From an uncultured Bacteroidales bacterium (GTDB taxonomy: Bacteria > Bacteroidota > Bacteroidia > Bacteroidales > UBA932), in the NCBI GenBank assembly GCA_944325965.1, contig CALVCB010000013.1, forward strand, positions 1-41,948: a stretch of 41,948 nt of DNA, read 5' to 3'. Under the pieces are notes generated by a model. The model did not search any database. It was not told where the DNA came from and worked only from the letters and a program-made list of their open reading frames with translations. The stretch's first letter is position 1. Each line of letters opens with the position of its first letter. The translations under genes and the position numbers were made by a program. Positions 24,662 through 33,240 of the stretch are shown here, piece after piece.

Positions 24662-24699
24662 TGCTTTAGTGTTTATTGTTTATTCTGTTTTACAGCTTT

Positions 24700-24730
24700 C
24701 AAAGATAATCAGTTTATTTTTACAGACAAA
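24700..24730 (-). promoter_or_regulatory. Strong Bacteroidota promoter for galK
   Basis: On the minus strand TTTG (24730-24727), exactly 19 nt, then TATCTTTG (24707-24700) is a perfect match to the Bacteroidota consensus. Predicted start is near 24696, giving a leader of about 35 nt before the ATG at 24661. Confidence 0.8.
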
Positions 24731-24734
24731 GGTT

Positions 24735-25721
24735 TTATTGCCTTAAATTATCATTTTCAGCAGTTCGCGGGAAAAATGCAATGACAGGAAGATGGTCGCT
24801 CACACCTCCGTTATACCTCGGCCCAGAATATGTCCTGAACGGTTTTTTCCCGGGTGAAGCACTGTCCTCCACCAGAAGGAAAGGGACCGCACATATATCC
24901 ATCCTGCATATGCTGTCCAGGTTTCCTGATACCAGCACACGGTCTATCAGCTCCCATTTCCCCTTATATCTGATAGTGCCTTTCCCTGCCCTGAAAAGAT
25001 CAAGCGAAATGTCATGCAGCACACCGTCCATAAGCTCCGATACCCGGCCGTCAGGTGTATCGTTGAAATCACCTACGGCGACAATGTTGCCATGCCCCTG
25101 CCCAATGAGCGAATCGGCAATGTGCACAAGACATCTCATGGCGGCCATCCGTCCCGGCAAAGACTCTTTTTCCCCGCCGTATTTTGAAGGATGGTGGTTG
25201 ACAAGGACCACTACCTCAAACGGGTCTCCGGATACAGACCGCAGGGTCACTTCCAGTATGTCCCTTGTCATAATCCTGCCGCCGTCCGGACCGTATATCC
25301 TGTGCGGGACAGAGCCTGCACACCTGAAACGGTCTTTCCTGTAAAGGAGCGCCACATCAATACCCCTCGTATCCTCCGACTCATAATGGACAGTACCGTA
25401 TCCATACTTCCTCAAGGCCGTGGAATTCGCTATCATGCCGACTACAAAGCCGTTCTCCACTTCAGAAAGCCCAATGGCATCCGGCATGCCTCCATAACTG
25501 CTGCCCATCCATAATATGGCTTTGGCAACCGCATCGCACTTCGAATAGAACCTTCCTCTGGTCCATCTCCTCTCCCCGAAGGAAGAAAACTCACTGTCGG
25601 AATCAGAATACCCTGAATCCTTCCAGTCGAAAAAATTCTCAAGATTCCAGAACATCACAGAAAAACTGTCACTGTCCAAAGGACCTGACAGAAGTGCAGA
25701 TATCAATATTGCAAGCATCAT
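24735..25721 (-). CDS. Secreted endonuclease/exonuclease/phosphatase-family protein
   Basis: This 328-residue protein has the EEP fold (exonuclease III/DNase I/sphingomyelinase superfamily). A short hydrophobic N-terminus (MMLAILISALLSGPLDS) looks like a signal peptide, so it is probably periplasmic or surface-exposed. The catalytic motifs are in order: VMFWNLENFFD (Asn26 and Glu28 for metal), IGLSEVENG (Glu), VVLVNHHPSKYGG (the His-containing block), AVGDFNDTPDG (Asp/Asn pair) and SDHLPVIAFF (Asp-His at the C-terminus). Bacteroidota have many such proteins; they cleave phosphodiesters or phosphomonoesters of nucleic acids, lipids or sugars, and the substrate here is open. It is monocistronic: galK's promoter lies just beyond its stop, and ychF is divergent upstream. 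Confidence 0.88.
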   Translation of the reverse strand: MMLAILISALLSGPLDSDSFSVMFWNLENFFDWKDSGYSDSDSEFSSFGERRWTRGRFYSKCDAVAKAILWMGSSYGGMPDAIGLSEVENGFVVGMIANSTALRKYGYGTVHYESEDTRGIDVALLYRKDRFRCAGSVPHRIYGPDGGRIMTRDILEVTLRSVSGDPFEVVVLVNHHPSKYGGEKESLPGRMAAMRCLVHIADSLIGQGHGNIVAVGDFNDTPDGRVSELMDGVLHDISLDLFRAGKGTIRYKGKWELIDRVLVSGNLDSICRMDICAVPFLLVEDSASPGKKPFRTYSGPRYNGGVSDHLPVIAFFPRTAENDNLRQ

Positions 25722-25844
25722 CGCTTCCTCAGTTTTTCAGCTGCAAATATGGCATATCCAAGGACAAAGGACTTTTAAAAAAAGAAAAAACGGCATATAA
25801 AAACAGAAAAGAAATTAAAATTCAGAAAATTCTGCACATTGTGC

Positions 25845-25852
25845 TATCTTTG
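25845..25852 (+). promoter_or_regulatory. -7 element upstream of ychF
   Basis: TATCTTTG is an exact TAnnTTTG match 25 nt before the ATG at 25878. The -33 region has no TTTG at the usual spacing. Confidence 0.5.
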
Positions 25853-25877
25853 CAGGCTGATTCAAAAACGGTTTGCC

Positions 25878-26981
25878 ATGTCATTGAAATGCGGTATAGT
25901 AGGACTCCCGAATGTAGGGAAATCCACTTTGTTCAATTGTATAAGCTCGGGGAAAGCACAGAGTGCAAACTTCCCCTTCTGCACCATAGAACCTAACATA
26001 GGCTCTACAATAGTGCCCGACAGGAGGCTTGAAGTGCTTGAAGGGCTCTGTCACCCAAAGAGGGTCGTGCCCGCAACTGTGGAGATAGTGGACATAGCAG
26101 GGCTTGTAAAAGGTGCGAGCAAAGGTGAAGGACTGGGTAACCAGTTCCTTGCAAACATACGCGAAACAGATGCCATACTCCATGTGCTCAGATGCTTTGA
26201 GGACCCTAACATTGTCCATGTTGACGGAAGCGTAGACCCTGTGAGGGACAAGGAAGTCATTGATATGGAACTTCAGATGAAGGACCTTGAAACTGTCGAA
26301 AACAGGCTGGCGAAAGTACAGAAGCAGGCTCAGGCAGGAGGGGACAAGAGTGCGAAAAAACTTTATGAGATACTTCTCAGATACAAGGAAGTCCTTCTCG
26401 AAGGCAGGTCCTGCAGGACTGTCAAGTTCGATTCCCCTGAAGAACAGCAGCTTGCAAAAGAGCTTTTCCTCCTCACCAACAAGCCGGTAATGTATGTGTG
26501 CAATGTGGACGAGGCTTCAGCCCGGGACGGGAACGGCTATGTGGATATGGTACGGGAGGCCGTAAAAGACGAAGATGCCGAAATACTGGTGATTGCCGCC
26601 AAAATAGAGTCAGATATTGCAGAACTTGAAAATTACGAGGAGCGTCAGATGTTCCTTGGAGAGATGGGACTTGAAGAGTCTGGAGTAGTACGGCTTATCC
26701 AGAGTGCATATTCCCTTCTCAATCTCCAGACATTCTTTACAGCAGGGGCGGACGAATGCCGCGCATGGACCATAAACAAGGGAGACAAGGCCCCTAAAGC
26801 AGCAGGGGTCATCCATACCGATTTCGAAAAAGGCTTCATAAGGGCTGAGGTAATCAAATATGAAGACTTCGTACAGCTCAAGTCCGAAGCGGCATGCAGG
26901 GCAGCAGGAAAACTCGGAATAGAAGGAAAAGACTATGTCGTCCAGGACGGGGACATCATGCACTTCCTTTTCAACGTCTGA
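25878..26981 (+). CDS. ychF: Redox-regulated ATPase/GTPase YchF (Obg family)
   Basis: YchF is a ribosome-associated P-loop NTPase of the Obg/OLA1 group, which prefers ATP over GTP and is tied to stress and translation control. This 367-residue protein has G1 GLPNVGKS (9-16), the switch/G3 region VDIAGLVKGASKGEGLGN (from residue 71), and in place of the GTP-specific NKxD the sequence NVDE (209-212), the change linked to ATP use in this family. A TGS domain with FTAGADECRAWTINKGDKAPKAAGVIHTDFEKGFIRAEV and the closing DYVVQDGDIMHFLFNV completes it. I chose ATG 25878; a longer open frame from 25839 includes the promoter. It ends at a strong bidirectional terminator facing ppiD. Confidence 0.97.
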   Translation: MSLKCGIVGLPNVGKSTLFNCISSGKAQSANFPFCTIEPNIGSTIVPDRRLEVLEGLCHPKRVVPATVEIVDIAGLVKGASKGEGLGNQFLANIRETDAILHVLRCFEDPNIVHVDGSVDPVRDKEVIDMELQMKDLETVENRLAKVQKQAQAGGDKSAKKLYEILLRYKEVLLEGRSCRTVKFDSPEEQQLAKELFLLTNKPVMYVCNVDEASARDGNGYVDMVREAVKDEDAEILVIAAKIESDIAELENYEERQMFLGEMGLEESGVVRLIQSAYSLLNLQTFFTAGADECRAWTINKGDKAPKAAGVIHTDFEKGFIRAEVIKYEDFVQLKSEAACRAAGKLGIEGKDYVVQDGDIMHFLFNV

Positions 26982-27020
26982 TTCCTCCATCACTCTGCTT
27001 GGCGGTCAAGGCATTACAGT

Positions 27021-27065
27021 AAAATGAAACAGGGTAGTCCGGAATGGACTACCCTGTTTCATTTT
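27021..27065. terminator. Bidirectional terminator between ychF and ppiD
   Basis: Two perfectly complementary 20-nt arms (27021-27040 and 27046-27065) enclose the 5-nt loop GGAAT. The stem core is CAGGGTAGTCC with A/T-rich outer pairs (AAAATG.../...CATTTT) that give a T-run on both strands. It lies 39 bp after the ychF stop and 20 bp past the ppiD stop. Confidence 0.93.
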
Positions 27066-27084
27066 ATCGTTGCTTTGCCGCCTT

Positions 27085-29178
27085 TTAATAGAAACGTGCC
27101 CTGTTGTCAGTGACATCGGCATCCTGAATCATTACAGGAAGCAGCATCTGAAGGCTGTACTGGGACATCTGGGCATCCCTGGCCTTTGCATCATCCTCTG
27201 TAAAAAATGCTCCTGTATCATGAGCGGTGACCTTATATACATAGACTCCTATATTGCCAGCCAGAGGTCCTGAAATCTTGCCAGGCTCAGCTACTGAAAC
27301 CGCACCTATGAACTTCGGGTCAAGCCCCTGGGATGTCATTGAGGCAAAGGTAATCCCGTCTTTCGTACTTACTGTAGTCTCAAGAGCGGAAGCTATCGCA
27401 TCCATACTTCCAAGTCCCTTGATCTTCTCTGCAACTTCAGAAGCGACCTTCTCCCCACGCTTCTCTGCATAAAGTATGGACCTGATGCCTGAGGCAACAT
27501 CAGAAACCTTTGAATACCCTTCCTTGTGTACACCTGTAACTGCTACGACAAAGAAATAGTTGTTGTTCACAGTTATGATATTTGATACCTTTCCAGGTTT
27601 CTTCTGCTCGAAAGCCCATCTTGTAACTTCCTTGGTTCCGTCTATGGCACCAAGCCTGTCCGAACTTTCAAGCATCCTGTTCATAGGATGGGCATAGAGA
27701 CCTTCAGCTTCTGCAGCCTTTCGGAAATTCTCGTATTTGCCTTCAGAATTTGTTGCAACAGCATTGGCTTTTGCATAATATTCATTGAATGTATCCTTAC
27801 TTGCAAGGGCCTCTCTTTCAAGAATTGCAACCTGCTTCTTCTCTACAGGAGCAGTCTTTTCCGTAACCTCCACGATATGCTTTCCATACTGAGTGTCAAT
27901 GGTAAACACTTTATTGAGGTCTGCAGTCATCACGCTCTCGAATCCCGGTATCATGTATGTCTGGGTCATCCAGCCTATATCTCCTCTCTCCGGAACAGCG
28001 GTATTCTGGTCAGCCGAGTAAAGGGATGCTACGTTGGCAAAGCTCTCCTTTCCGCTCTTAAGTACATTCACAAGGCTGTCAGCCAAAGATTCCTGCTCTC
28101 CCTGAAGAAGAATATGCCTTACATATACTGAATCAGGAATCATCTTAGTATCCATCACCCTTGCCACATAGAACGTATTATCCTTTGTGAAGACTTTTGA
28201 AGCGCCTTTCCCGTCGTTGAATACGAAATCATTTATGTCAGCAGATATGGTGTTAAGCTCCCCTCTTTTATAATAGTAAGTTGAAAGAGGCCTGTCAGAA
28301 TTTTTCAGGAGAAAATTCTTCATGTTATCCGTAGTGGCAAACTCGTCATACACATCTGTTATCATCTTGTTTGCAGCTGCGATATCCTCATCCGAAGGCT
28401 TCACCTCGACAACCACATATTCTATATCCCTGCTGGCCTGCTGCCTGTAGAATTTCTTGTGGGCATCGTAATAAGCCTTTATCTCACTGTCTGAAACCAC
28501 AATGGTGGAATCAGTCTGGAAACCGTAAGGAACCATTACAAACTCCACGTCAGTAGTGTTGTTGTTATCCTCAACCTCACGTGCAAGCATAAGAGGATTT
28601 GTAAAGTCACTCTGCGTAAAAAGTGAACCGTACTTCGCATAATACTGCTGTGTATAGATCGAGTTCTGGATGAAATCCCAATATGATTTGAGAGAACCGC
28701 TCTGGTCAGCACTTGTCTGCTGTACGAATCTCACAAGGGCATCTTTTGAGAAGTTGCCGGACTCGTCCATGAATGCCGGGTTCTGTGATATGACAGGGGA
28801 GACCATGTCACCTGTAGTAAGCGCCAGCATCTCTGCGTCGCTCACCGTGATTCCGGCTGCCTTTGCATTCTTAAGGAAGAGGAACTTGTTTATAAGCTCC
28901 TGCCAAGCCTGGTTCCTGATGGCAATCTGCTGCTGCTCCGTACTTGCAGACGAGCCTGTCATCATTTCATTGATTGAAGTATAATACTCCACATCTTTCT
29001 GGAACTCGTTATAAGAAACTGATTTACCGTTGATCTCACCTACATCGTATTTTGAAGACATCGTAGATGAAACGGACTGAAGTGTGCTCGGGTCGATAAT
29101 GAATGACAGGAGGGCCAATGCTATGACCACTGTTATGAAAACACCGAGCTTAACGCGAATTTTTTCAAGAACCGCCAT
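27085..29178 (-). CDS. ppiD: PpiD/SurA-type periplasmic peptidyl-prolyl isomerase
   Basis: This 697-residue protein is a membrane-anchored periplasmic folding factor like PpiD, which helps exported proteins fold after the Sec channel. Its N-terminus MAVLEKIRVKLGVFITVVIALALLSFII is a single membrane anchor with the basic start facing the cytoplasm. A SurA_N-like chaperone region follows (VGEINGKSVSYNEFQKDVEYY, QELINKFLFLKNAKAAGITVSDAEM). A parvulin domain near residues 340-450 shows YVRHILLQG, then DIGWMTQTYMIPGFE and QYGKHIVEV. A second, more degenerate isomerase-like domain lies toward the C-terminus. The length suits Bacteroidota PpiD homologues. It is the last gene of the leftward block from mfd or coaX, with 78 bp between lptC's stop and its start, so it might also have its own promoter. 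Confidence 0.9.
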   Translation of the reverse strand: MAVLEKIRVKLGVFITVVIALALLSFIIDPSTLQSVSSTMSSKYDVGEINGKSVSYNEFQKDVEYYTSINEMMTGSSASTEQQQIAIRNQAWQELINKFLFLKNAKAAGITVSDAEMLALTTGDMVSPVISQNPAFMDESGNFSKDALVRFVQQTSADQSGSLKSYWDFIQNSIYTQQYYAKYGSLFTQSDFTNPLMLAREVEDNNNTTDVEFVMVPYGFQTDSTIVVSDSEIKAYYDAHKKFYRQQASRDIEYVVVEVKPSDEDIAAANKMITDVYDEFATTDNMKNFLLKNSDRPLSTYYYKRGELNTISADINDFVFNDGKGASKVFTKDNTFYVARVMDTKMIPDSVYVRHILLQGEQESLADSLVNVLKSGKESFANVASLYSADQNTAVPERGDIGWMTQTYMIPGFESVMTADLNKVFTIDTQYGKHIVEVTEKTAPVEKKQVAILEREALASKDTFNEYYAKANAVATNSEGKYENFRKAAEAEGLYAHPMNRMLESSDRLGAIDGTKEVTRWAFEQKKPGKVSNIITVNNNYFFVVAVTGVHKEGYSKVSDVASGIRSILYAEKRGEKVASEVAEKIKGLGSMDAIASALETTVSTKDGITFASMTSQGLDPKFIGAVSVAEPGKISGPLAGNIGVYVYKVTAHDTGAFFTEDDAKARDAQMSQYSLQMLLPVMIQDADVTDNRARFY

Positions 29179-29256
29179 TTTTATTGTATTTTTTTTAATT
29201 ATTATCAGTTATTTCATTGCGGGCTGCGAAGTTAGCAATTTTCCTTTAATTTTTCA

Positions 29257-29886
29257 CTATTTTTCAGGAAACGGACCAATAAAATTGGCAGAATCAACGG
29301 CAACCTTGGTACTGTCCTGGATGACTATTCCATAACTGTCAAACGGATTGAATATCGTCGAATTCCTTGCTCTCTGGTCTGACTCCATGCCATATCCCTG
29401 CATAAAACCGTCAGGAGAATACATCCTGACATAACAGTCAGTGTATATTTTTTCGTTTTTCCTGTCCCAATAGAGGGTGTCAGTCTCCATTCTCTCCCGG
29501 TTTATGACATTCTTGACAACTACATTCCCGAATGCGGCCCAGGTCTCAAGACCTCCTTTTTTAAATTTCTCATGTCTCGCATTGTCTGATGTGATCTCTG
29601 TCTCCAAAAGCCCTTCCTCGTTATATCCATATACGGAAAAACCCTCGGGAAAAAGCTCGTAGGAGATGCTGTCGTTCTCATACCGTTCCATAAGGTCAGC
29701 CTCCATTCTCATCTGCAGGAGGCTGTTTTCCGTCTGCACCACAAACATGTCGCGGACAGTCTGCACCGGTACGGCACTCAGGTCGACATCATCCGACTGC
29801 TGTATTTTCCCTTTGCATGAATAAACGACGAAAGCAACCGCAGAAGCGGTTGCAATCATCTTCAGGATATGTCTGATACTGTCCAA
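29257..29886 (-). CDS. lptC: LptC, LPS export periplasmic protein
   Basis: LptC links the inner-membrane LptBFG pump to the LptA bridge and passes lipopolysaccharide across the periplasm. This 209-residue protein has an N-terminal hydrophobic stretch (MIATASAVAFVVYSC) and a beta-rich body of the OstA-like fold; MRMEADLMERYENDSISYELFPEGFSVYGYNEEGLLETEITSDNARH is typical of Bacteroidota LptC, as are YTDCYVRMYSPDG and GYGMESDQ. Start choice is uncertain: TTG 29886 follows the TPR gene's stop without any gap and gives a basic N-terminus (RHILK) ahead of the hydrophobic core, while ATG 29859 gives no positive charge before it. VYSC could serve as a lipobox. It is in a block with other envelope genes, which supports the call. 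Confidence 0.85.
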   Translation of the reverse strand: MDSIRHILKMIATASAVAFVVYSCKGKIQQSDDVDLSAVPVQTVRDMFVVQTENSLLQMRMEADLMERYENDSISYELFPEGFSVYGYNEEGLLETEITSDNARHEKFKKGGLETWAAFGNVVVKNVINRERMETDTLYWDRKNEKIYTDCYVRMYSPDGFMQGYGMESDQRARNSTIFNPFDSYGIVIQDSTKVAVDSANFIGPFPEK

Positions 29887-31200
29887 TTAATCCTGCGTTC
29901 TTACTGTAGTGACAGCCCTCATTCCGCCACAGGATACAGTATATGAATCACCTTTGTTATAGTTGTACATGAACGCCTCCGCAGTCTGAGGATAGTACTG
30001 GCTATACTGCGCAATAAGCTTGTCAGCTTCCTCTGCGAGGGTAGGGTCAGCATTCTTTGCCTTGACAAGGTAGTCTACCGCAACCCAGTACGGGGCCCTC
30101 TTCTCAATCTCGTTTCCAGGGCATACCTGCGATCCCCAGATAGACCCTATAAGCATATAGCTCTTTCCTGCCAGTGAAGAATCCAGCTCCGCAGCCTTTA
30201 TCGCACATTCAAAGGCTTTTGAGTTATTGCTGTTCTTATAGCAGAAAGTTGCGAGTTCAAAATAATACTGGGCATCCTGGGAAGCATCTGTATCTTCTGC
30301 GGATATTGCCTCCTCCATGTATTTCACTGCATTGTCAACATCATTCCTTCCGGCATACAGCTTATAGACGAAATATGCCGATGAAGATGAAGGGTCAAGT
30401 TCATGCATCTTGTTGGCTGCATTGAAGAAAAGCTCGTTGTCTGTACATCCTTCAGTAGAGCCGAGGAGCTTCACAATATTGGTGACAAGCGCGAGATCAT
30501 CAGGTGTGGCTTCAAAACGAGGCTGGAACAGGGTGATAAGGTTGTCACAACTTGCAACATTGCTGGTGGCAAGAAGGTTCTCGATATCGGTCTTGATCTT
30601 GTCATTGGTCTCGTTTTCAGGCATTTTGTCCATATATGACATGGCTACACTGAAATCGTTGAGTACTTCCTCCGAGGTAAGCACGCCGCTCTCGTACAGG
30701 CTGCATGCCGCATTGAACAGGAAAAGGAAGAACTGAGGCCTTGATTTCTCCTTGTTTTCGGATATGATGGACTTCAGTCCGTCGTAGATTACCTTCGGCT
30801 CGTCCTGAAGATAGTTTATCATATCAAGCCCCTTGTTGTTCATGGCAGTCTCGGCATATTTCGGGAAGTTCTGCGCCCTGAGGTCATGGATTGTCATGAG
30901 CGTATCGACAAGAGCATCCTTGTAGACAGAATTGGCCCTGTTCTTTGATATGAGCTGGCGTATCAGGGTAGTACCGTCTATCAGCATTGTCTGGTTTGCT
31001 GATGGAGGACACAACTTGAACGCTTTCCTCCAGTTAGGAAGTGCATCATCATAGTTCTTCTGCTTGTAGTACTCCTTGTAGTAAGAAAGATATTTGATAC
31101 ATTCAGCACTGTCCGCTCCATACTTTCCTTGCCCAAAGAGTGAAACGCTGCCGATGGTCATCATCACAGCTGTCAAAAACAATAGAGTTAACTTTTTCAT
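29887..31200 (-). CDS. Secreted tetratricopeptide-repeat protein
   Basis: This 437-residue protein has a signal peptide (MKKLTLLFLTAVMMTIGSVSLFGQ) and is otherwise helical with TPR-like pairs: CIKYLSYYKEYYKQKNYDDALPNWRKAFKLCP near the start, and later YFVYKLYAGRNDVDNAVKYMEEAISAED and FELATFCYKNSNNSKAFECAIKAAELD. TPR arrays bind other proteins, so it is probably a periplasmic assembly or scaffold factor. Its stop directly abuts the first possible lptC start, and it follows the outer-membrane protein gene by 18 bp, so it belongs to the coaX-lptC operon. In Bacteroidales this gene is a usual neighbour of lptC, but I know of no defined function. Confidence 0.82.
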   Translation of the reverse strand: MKKLTLLFLTAVMMTIGSVSLFGQGKYGADSAECIKYLSYYKEYYKQKNYDDALPNWRKAFKLCPPSANQTMLIDGTTLIRQLISKNRANSVYKDALVDTLMTIHDLRAQNFPKYAETAMNNKGLDMINYLQDEPKVIYDGLKSIISENKEKSRPQFFLFLFNAACSLYESGVLTSEEVLNDFSVAMSYMDKMPENETNDKIKTDIENLLATSNVASCDNLITLFQPRFEATPDDLALVTNIVKLLGSTEGCTDNELFFNAANKMHELDPSSSSAYFVYKLYAGRNDVDNAVKYMEEAISAEDTDASQDAQYYFELATFCYKNSNNSKAFECAIKAAELDSSLAGKSYMLIGSIWGSQVCPGNEIEKRAPYWVAVDYLVKAKNADPTLAEEADKLIAQYSQYYPQTAEAFMYNYNKGDSYTVSCGGMRAVTTVRTQD

Positions 31201-31218
31201 TTTATATTCAATTTAGCG

Positions 31219-32526
31219 TTATTCATACTGTGTTTTCCTGAACCATATGTCATGAAGGTTGAAACCTATGACAAACATTGCGTAGCGCTCGCGTATCATA
31301 TTGTATCTCAACGAGCCTTTCTGTCCTATATCTATACCTACCGTTATACCGTTGAAAAACCTCGGGACAGGGAGAGTCACCCCGAAAGTAACACCTACCG
31401 AACTCACCTTGTTGCCGTCCAGCCTGTAATAGGACTCGTCGTAATATGCCCCGGCCCTGTAAGCCATTCTCTTGCGGTAATACCTTATGTCGTTCCTGTT
31501 GGGCACTATCTCAAAACCGGCCCTGACAGAATTCGTTGCTACTCCGGAAAAGTTCACATCGGACTCCACTGCAAAGCCAGGAGTGCTTTCCATCCCGGAC
31601 CTGTTCCATCCAGACCTGAGGTAGTTCACCTCTACACTCCAGCGGTCTCCTTTCTTTAGGGACAGTCCCAGTCCGAGTTCATCTGCAATACTTATACCTG
31701 AATTGTTGGAATAGCTGTAGCTCAGTGTATCTGATGCCGTTCCCAGAATCTCGTAATTTTCAGATTCTCCGTTTATACCGGCCCTGAAACGGTATGTGGC
31801 ACCGAATATCATGGACATATCTTCACCTACTCTCTGCTCATACTGCAGACCGAGCTTTGCTGTGGTAGACCTTATCAGTAGGTTGCTTACCCCCTGGGCA
31901 CTGTTGTACGAAGCGTCAGTGAAACTCTGGCTAAACTGCTTGTCAAGGGTACCGAAATAATATATTACTTCCGCCCCAACTGAAAATTTCTTCCAGAAAG
32001 TGGCCGCCCCACCGGCAAACAACTGGTAGACGCTCCCGTTCCCGGAGGCATTGTAGGATATGACATTGGTATTTCCTATTATTTCAGAGTCAGTGACTTT
32101 TGTGGAAAAACTGTATCCCACGTCACTGAAAGGTGTAAGTCCTATGATAAAGGCTGAAGACCTGTAGATAGGGAAACTTATTATGAAGTCATACATGTTG
32201 AATGTATTGTTCCCCGACTTGATATTTCCCTGCCTGTAGAGAGTGTTCTTCTGCGAAAGACCTATATCGGCCATGAAGGACAGGGAATCCCTGGCTGTCA
32301 CAGAAGCAGGATTGAGGTAATTTATGAATCTCTTGTTTCTTGTAGCTATTCCAACTCCGCCCATACTGCTGTTGAAGGCTGTACCCTCCCTGCGGATCTC
32401 TCCTATTCCGAAAATGGAATACGGAGTATATGCCCCGTATGCACCGTTCTGGGCATCAAGGGCTACAGGCAACAAAAACAAAAGACACAGCAAAAGCGGC
32501 CTAGCGGGTATTTTTAACATATTCAT
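31219..32526 (-). CDS. Outer-membrane beta-barrel protein (FadL-like fold) in the lptC operon
   Basis: This 435-residue protein has a signal peptide (MNMLKIPARPLLLCLLFLLPVALDAQ) followed by alternating-pattern strands and many Gly/Tyr/Ser residues, as expected for an outer-membrane barrel. The opening GAYTPYSIFGIGEIRREGTAFNSSMGGVGIATRN...NYLNPASVT is characteristic of the Bacteroidota FadL/PorV-like group, where an N-terminal segment folds into the barrel. Repeated strand endings such as SVGVTFGVTLPVPRFFNGITVGIDIGQKG lead to a final IGFNLHDIWFRKTQYE. It begins 26 bp inside the 3' end of coaX (a second ATG lies two codons later), so translation is coupled. The cargo or role is unknown; its place next to lptC suggests a link to envelope assembly or transport. 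Confidence 0.82.
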   Translation of the reverse strand: MNMLKIPARPLLLCLLFLLPVALDAQNGAYGAYTPYSIFGIGEIRREGTAFNSSMGGVGIATRNKRFINYLNPASVTARDSLSFMADIGLSQKNTLYRQGNIKSGNNTFNMYDFIISFPIYRSSAFIIGLTPFSDVGYSFSTKVTDSEIIGNTNVISYNASGNGSVYQLFAGGAATFWKKFSVGAEVIYYFGTLDKQFSQSFTDASYNSAQGVSNLLIRSTTAKLGLQYEQRVGEDMSMIFGATYRFRAGINGESENYEILGTASDTLSYSYSNNSGISIADELGLGLSLKKGDRWSVEVNYLRSGWNRSGMESTPGFAVESDVNFSGVATNSVRAGFEIVPNRNDIRYYRKRMAYRAGAYYDESYYRLDGNKVSSVGVTFGVTLPVPRFFNGITVGIDIGQKGSLRYNMIRERYAMFVIGFNLHDIWFRKTQYE

Positions 32527-33226
32527 CAGCTATTAAAGCTAATCCCATCAATACTAAGTTACAAACTACAAAGATGGAGTTTTTCATTCTTTTTGCAAAA
32601 TAAATTGCATCCCCACCCGTAAAAACAACTATATTTTCTTGAAATCTGTCAATATATCCCTGTATTTCAAACAGTAATCCGGTAACTATACCAGACTCTG
32701 CAGATGTCTGAAGGGAAGTCCCCAGCTCCTGGACAGTATCAGGAGTGTCATATAAAGGATATGACCTTGAATACCTGTTCAGTGCCTTGAATCTGGTACG
32801 GCATCCCGGCGACACGTTGCCTCCTGAGTATCTGCCAGTGCTGTCCACAAAGTCAACGGACATTACAGTCCCGAAATCAAAGATAGTGCAGCCCTTACCC
32901 TTAAAAAGATGTCTCGAGGCTATGACAGATGCCACCCTGTCAGGAGGAAGGTAGGGGAATATCCCGTGTGCAAGTGTCTCCTCAGTGTGTCCCTTGTCCA
33001 TCAGGACAAGCTTTCCGCATCTTCCTCCGAGGAAAGCGATGTCATTTTCCGGTAAATCCTTTACAGTTGAAATGACCATCACTGCAGGCCTCTCCTTTTC
33101 AACAAGGCCAGAAATGAATCCTGTTATCCTTTCTCCCTGGTACCTGAAAGTCTTTCCTATGGTTATCCCGTCAGACCAGGCTGCCTTCACGGCAGTATTG
33201 CCTATGTCTATGACCAGATTCGGCAT
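32501..33226 (-). CDS. coaX: Type III pantothenate kinase
   Basis: CoaX phosphorylates pantothenate, the first step of coenzyme A synthesis; type III enzymes are not feedback-inhibited by CoA and need a monovalent cation. This 241-residue protein has the ASKHA-fold motifs: LVIDIGNTAVKAAW at the start (phosphate-binding loop), PPDRVASVIASRHLF, the central CTIFDFGTVMSVDFVD and the GGNVSPGCRTRFKALNRYS segment, then VVFTGGDAIYF near the C-terminus. The usual 'D-G-T-A' motif reads D-F-G-T-V here, a mild variation. I chose ATG 33226; the open frame runs 12 codons further upstream, into the end of mfd. It follows mfd by 14 bp and overlaps the outer-membrane protein gene, so it links mfd to the envelope block. 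Confidence 0.92.
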   Translation of the reverse strand: MPNLVIDIGNTAVKAAWSDGITIGKTFRYQGERITGFISGLVEKERPAVMVISTVKDLPENDIAFLGGRCGKLVLMDKGHTEETLAHGIFPYLPPDRVASVIASRHLFKGKGCTIFDFGTVMSVDFVDSTGRYSGGNVSPGCRTRFKALNRYSRSYPLYDTPDTVQELGTSLQTSAESGIVTGLLFEIQGYIDRFQENIVVFTGGDAIYFAKRMKNSIFVVCNLVLMGLALIADEYVKNTR

Positions 33227-33240
33227 AATACAATCTCCCG

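Noticed and set aside
29859-29886. ATG 29859 as the lptC start
   Set aside because: Kept only as an alternative: it would remove the positive charges needed before the hydrophobic segment, so TTG 29886 was preferred.
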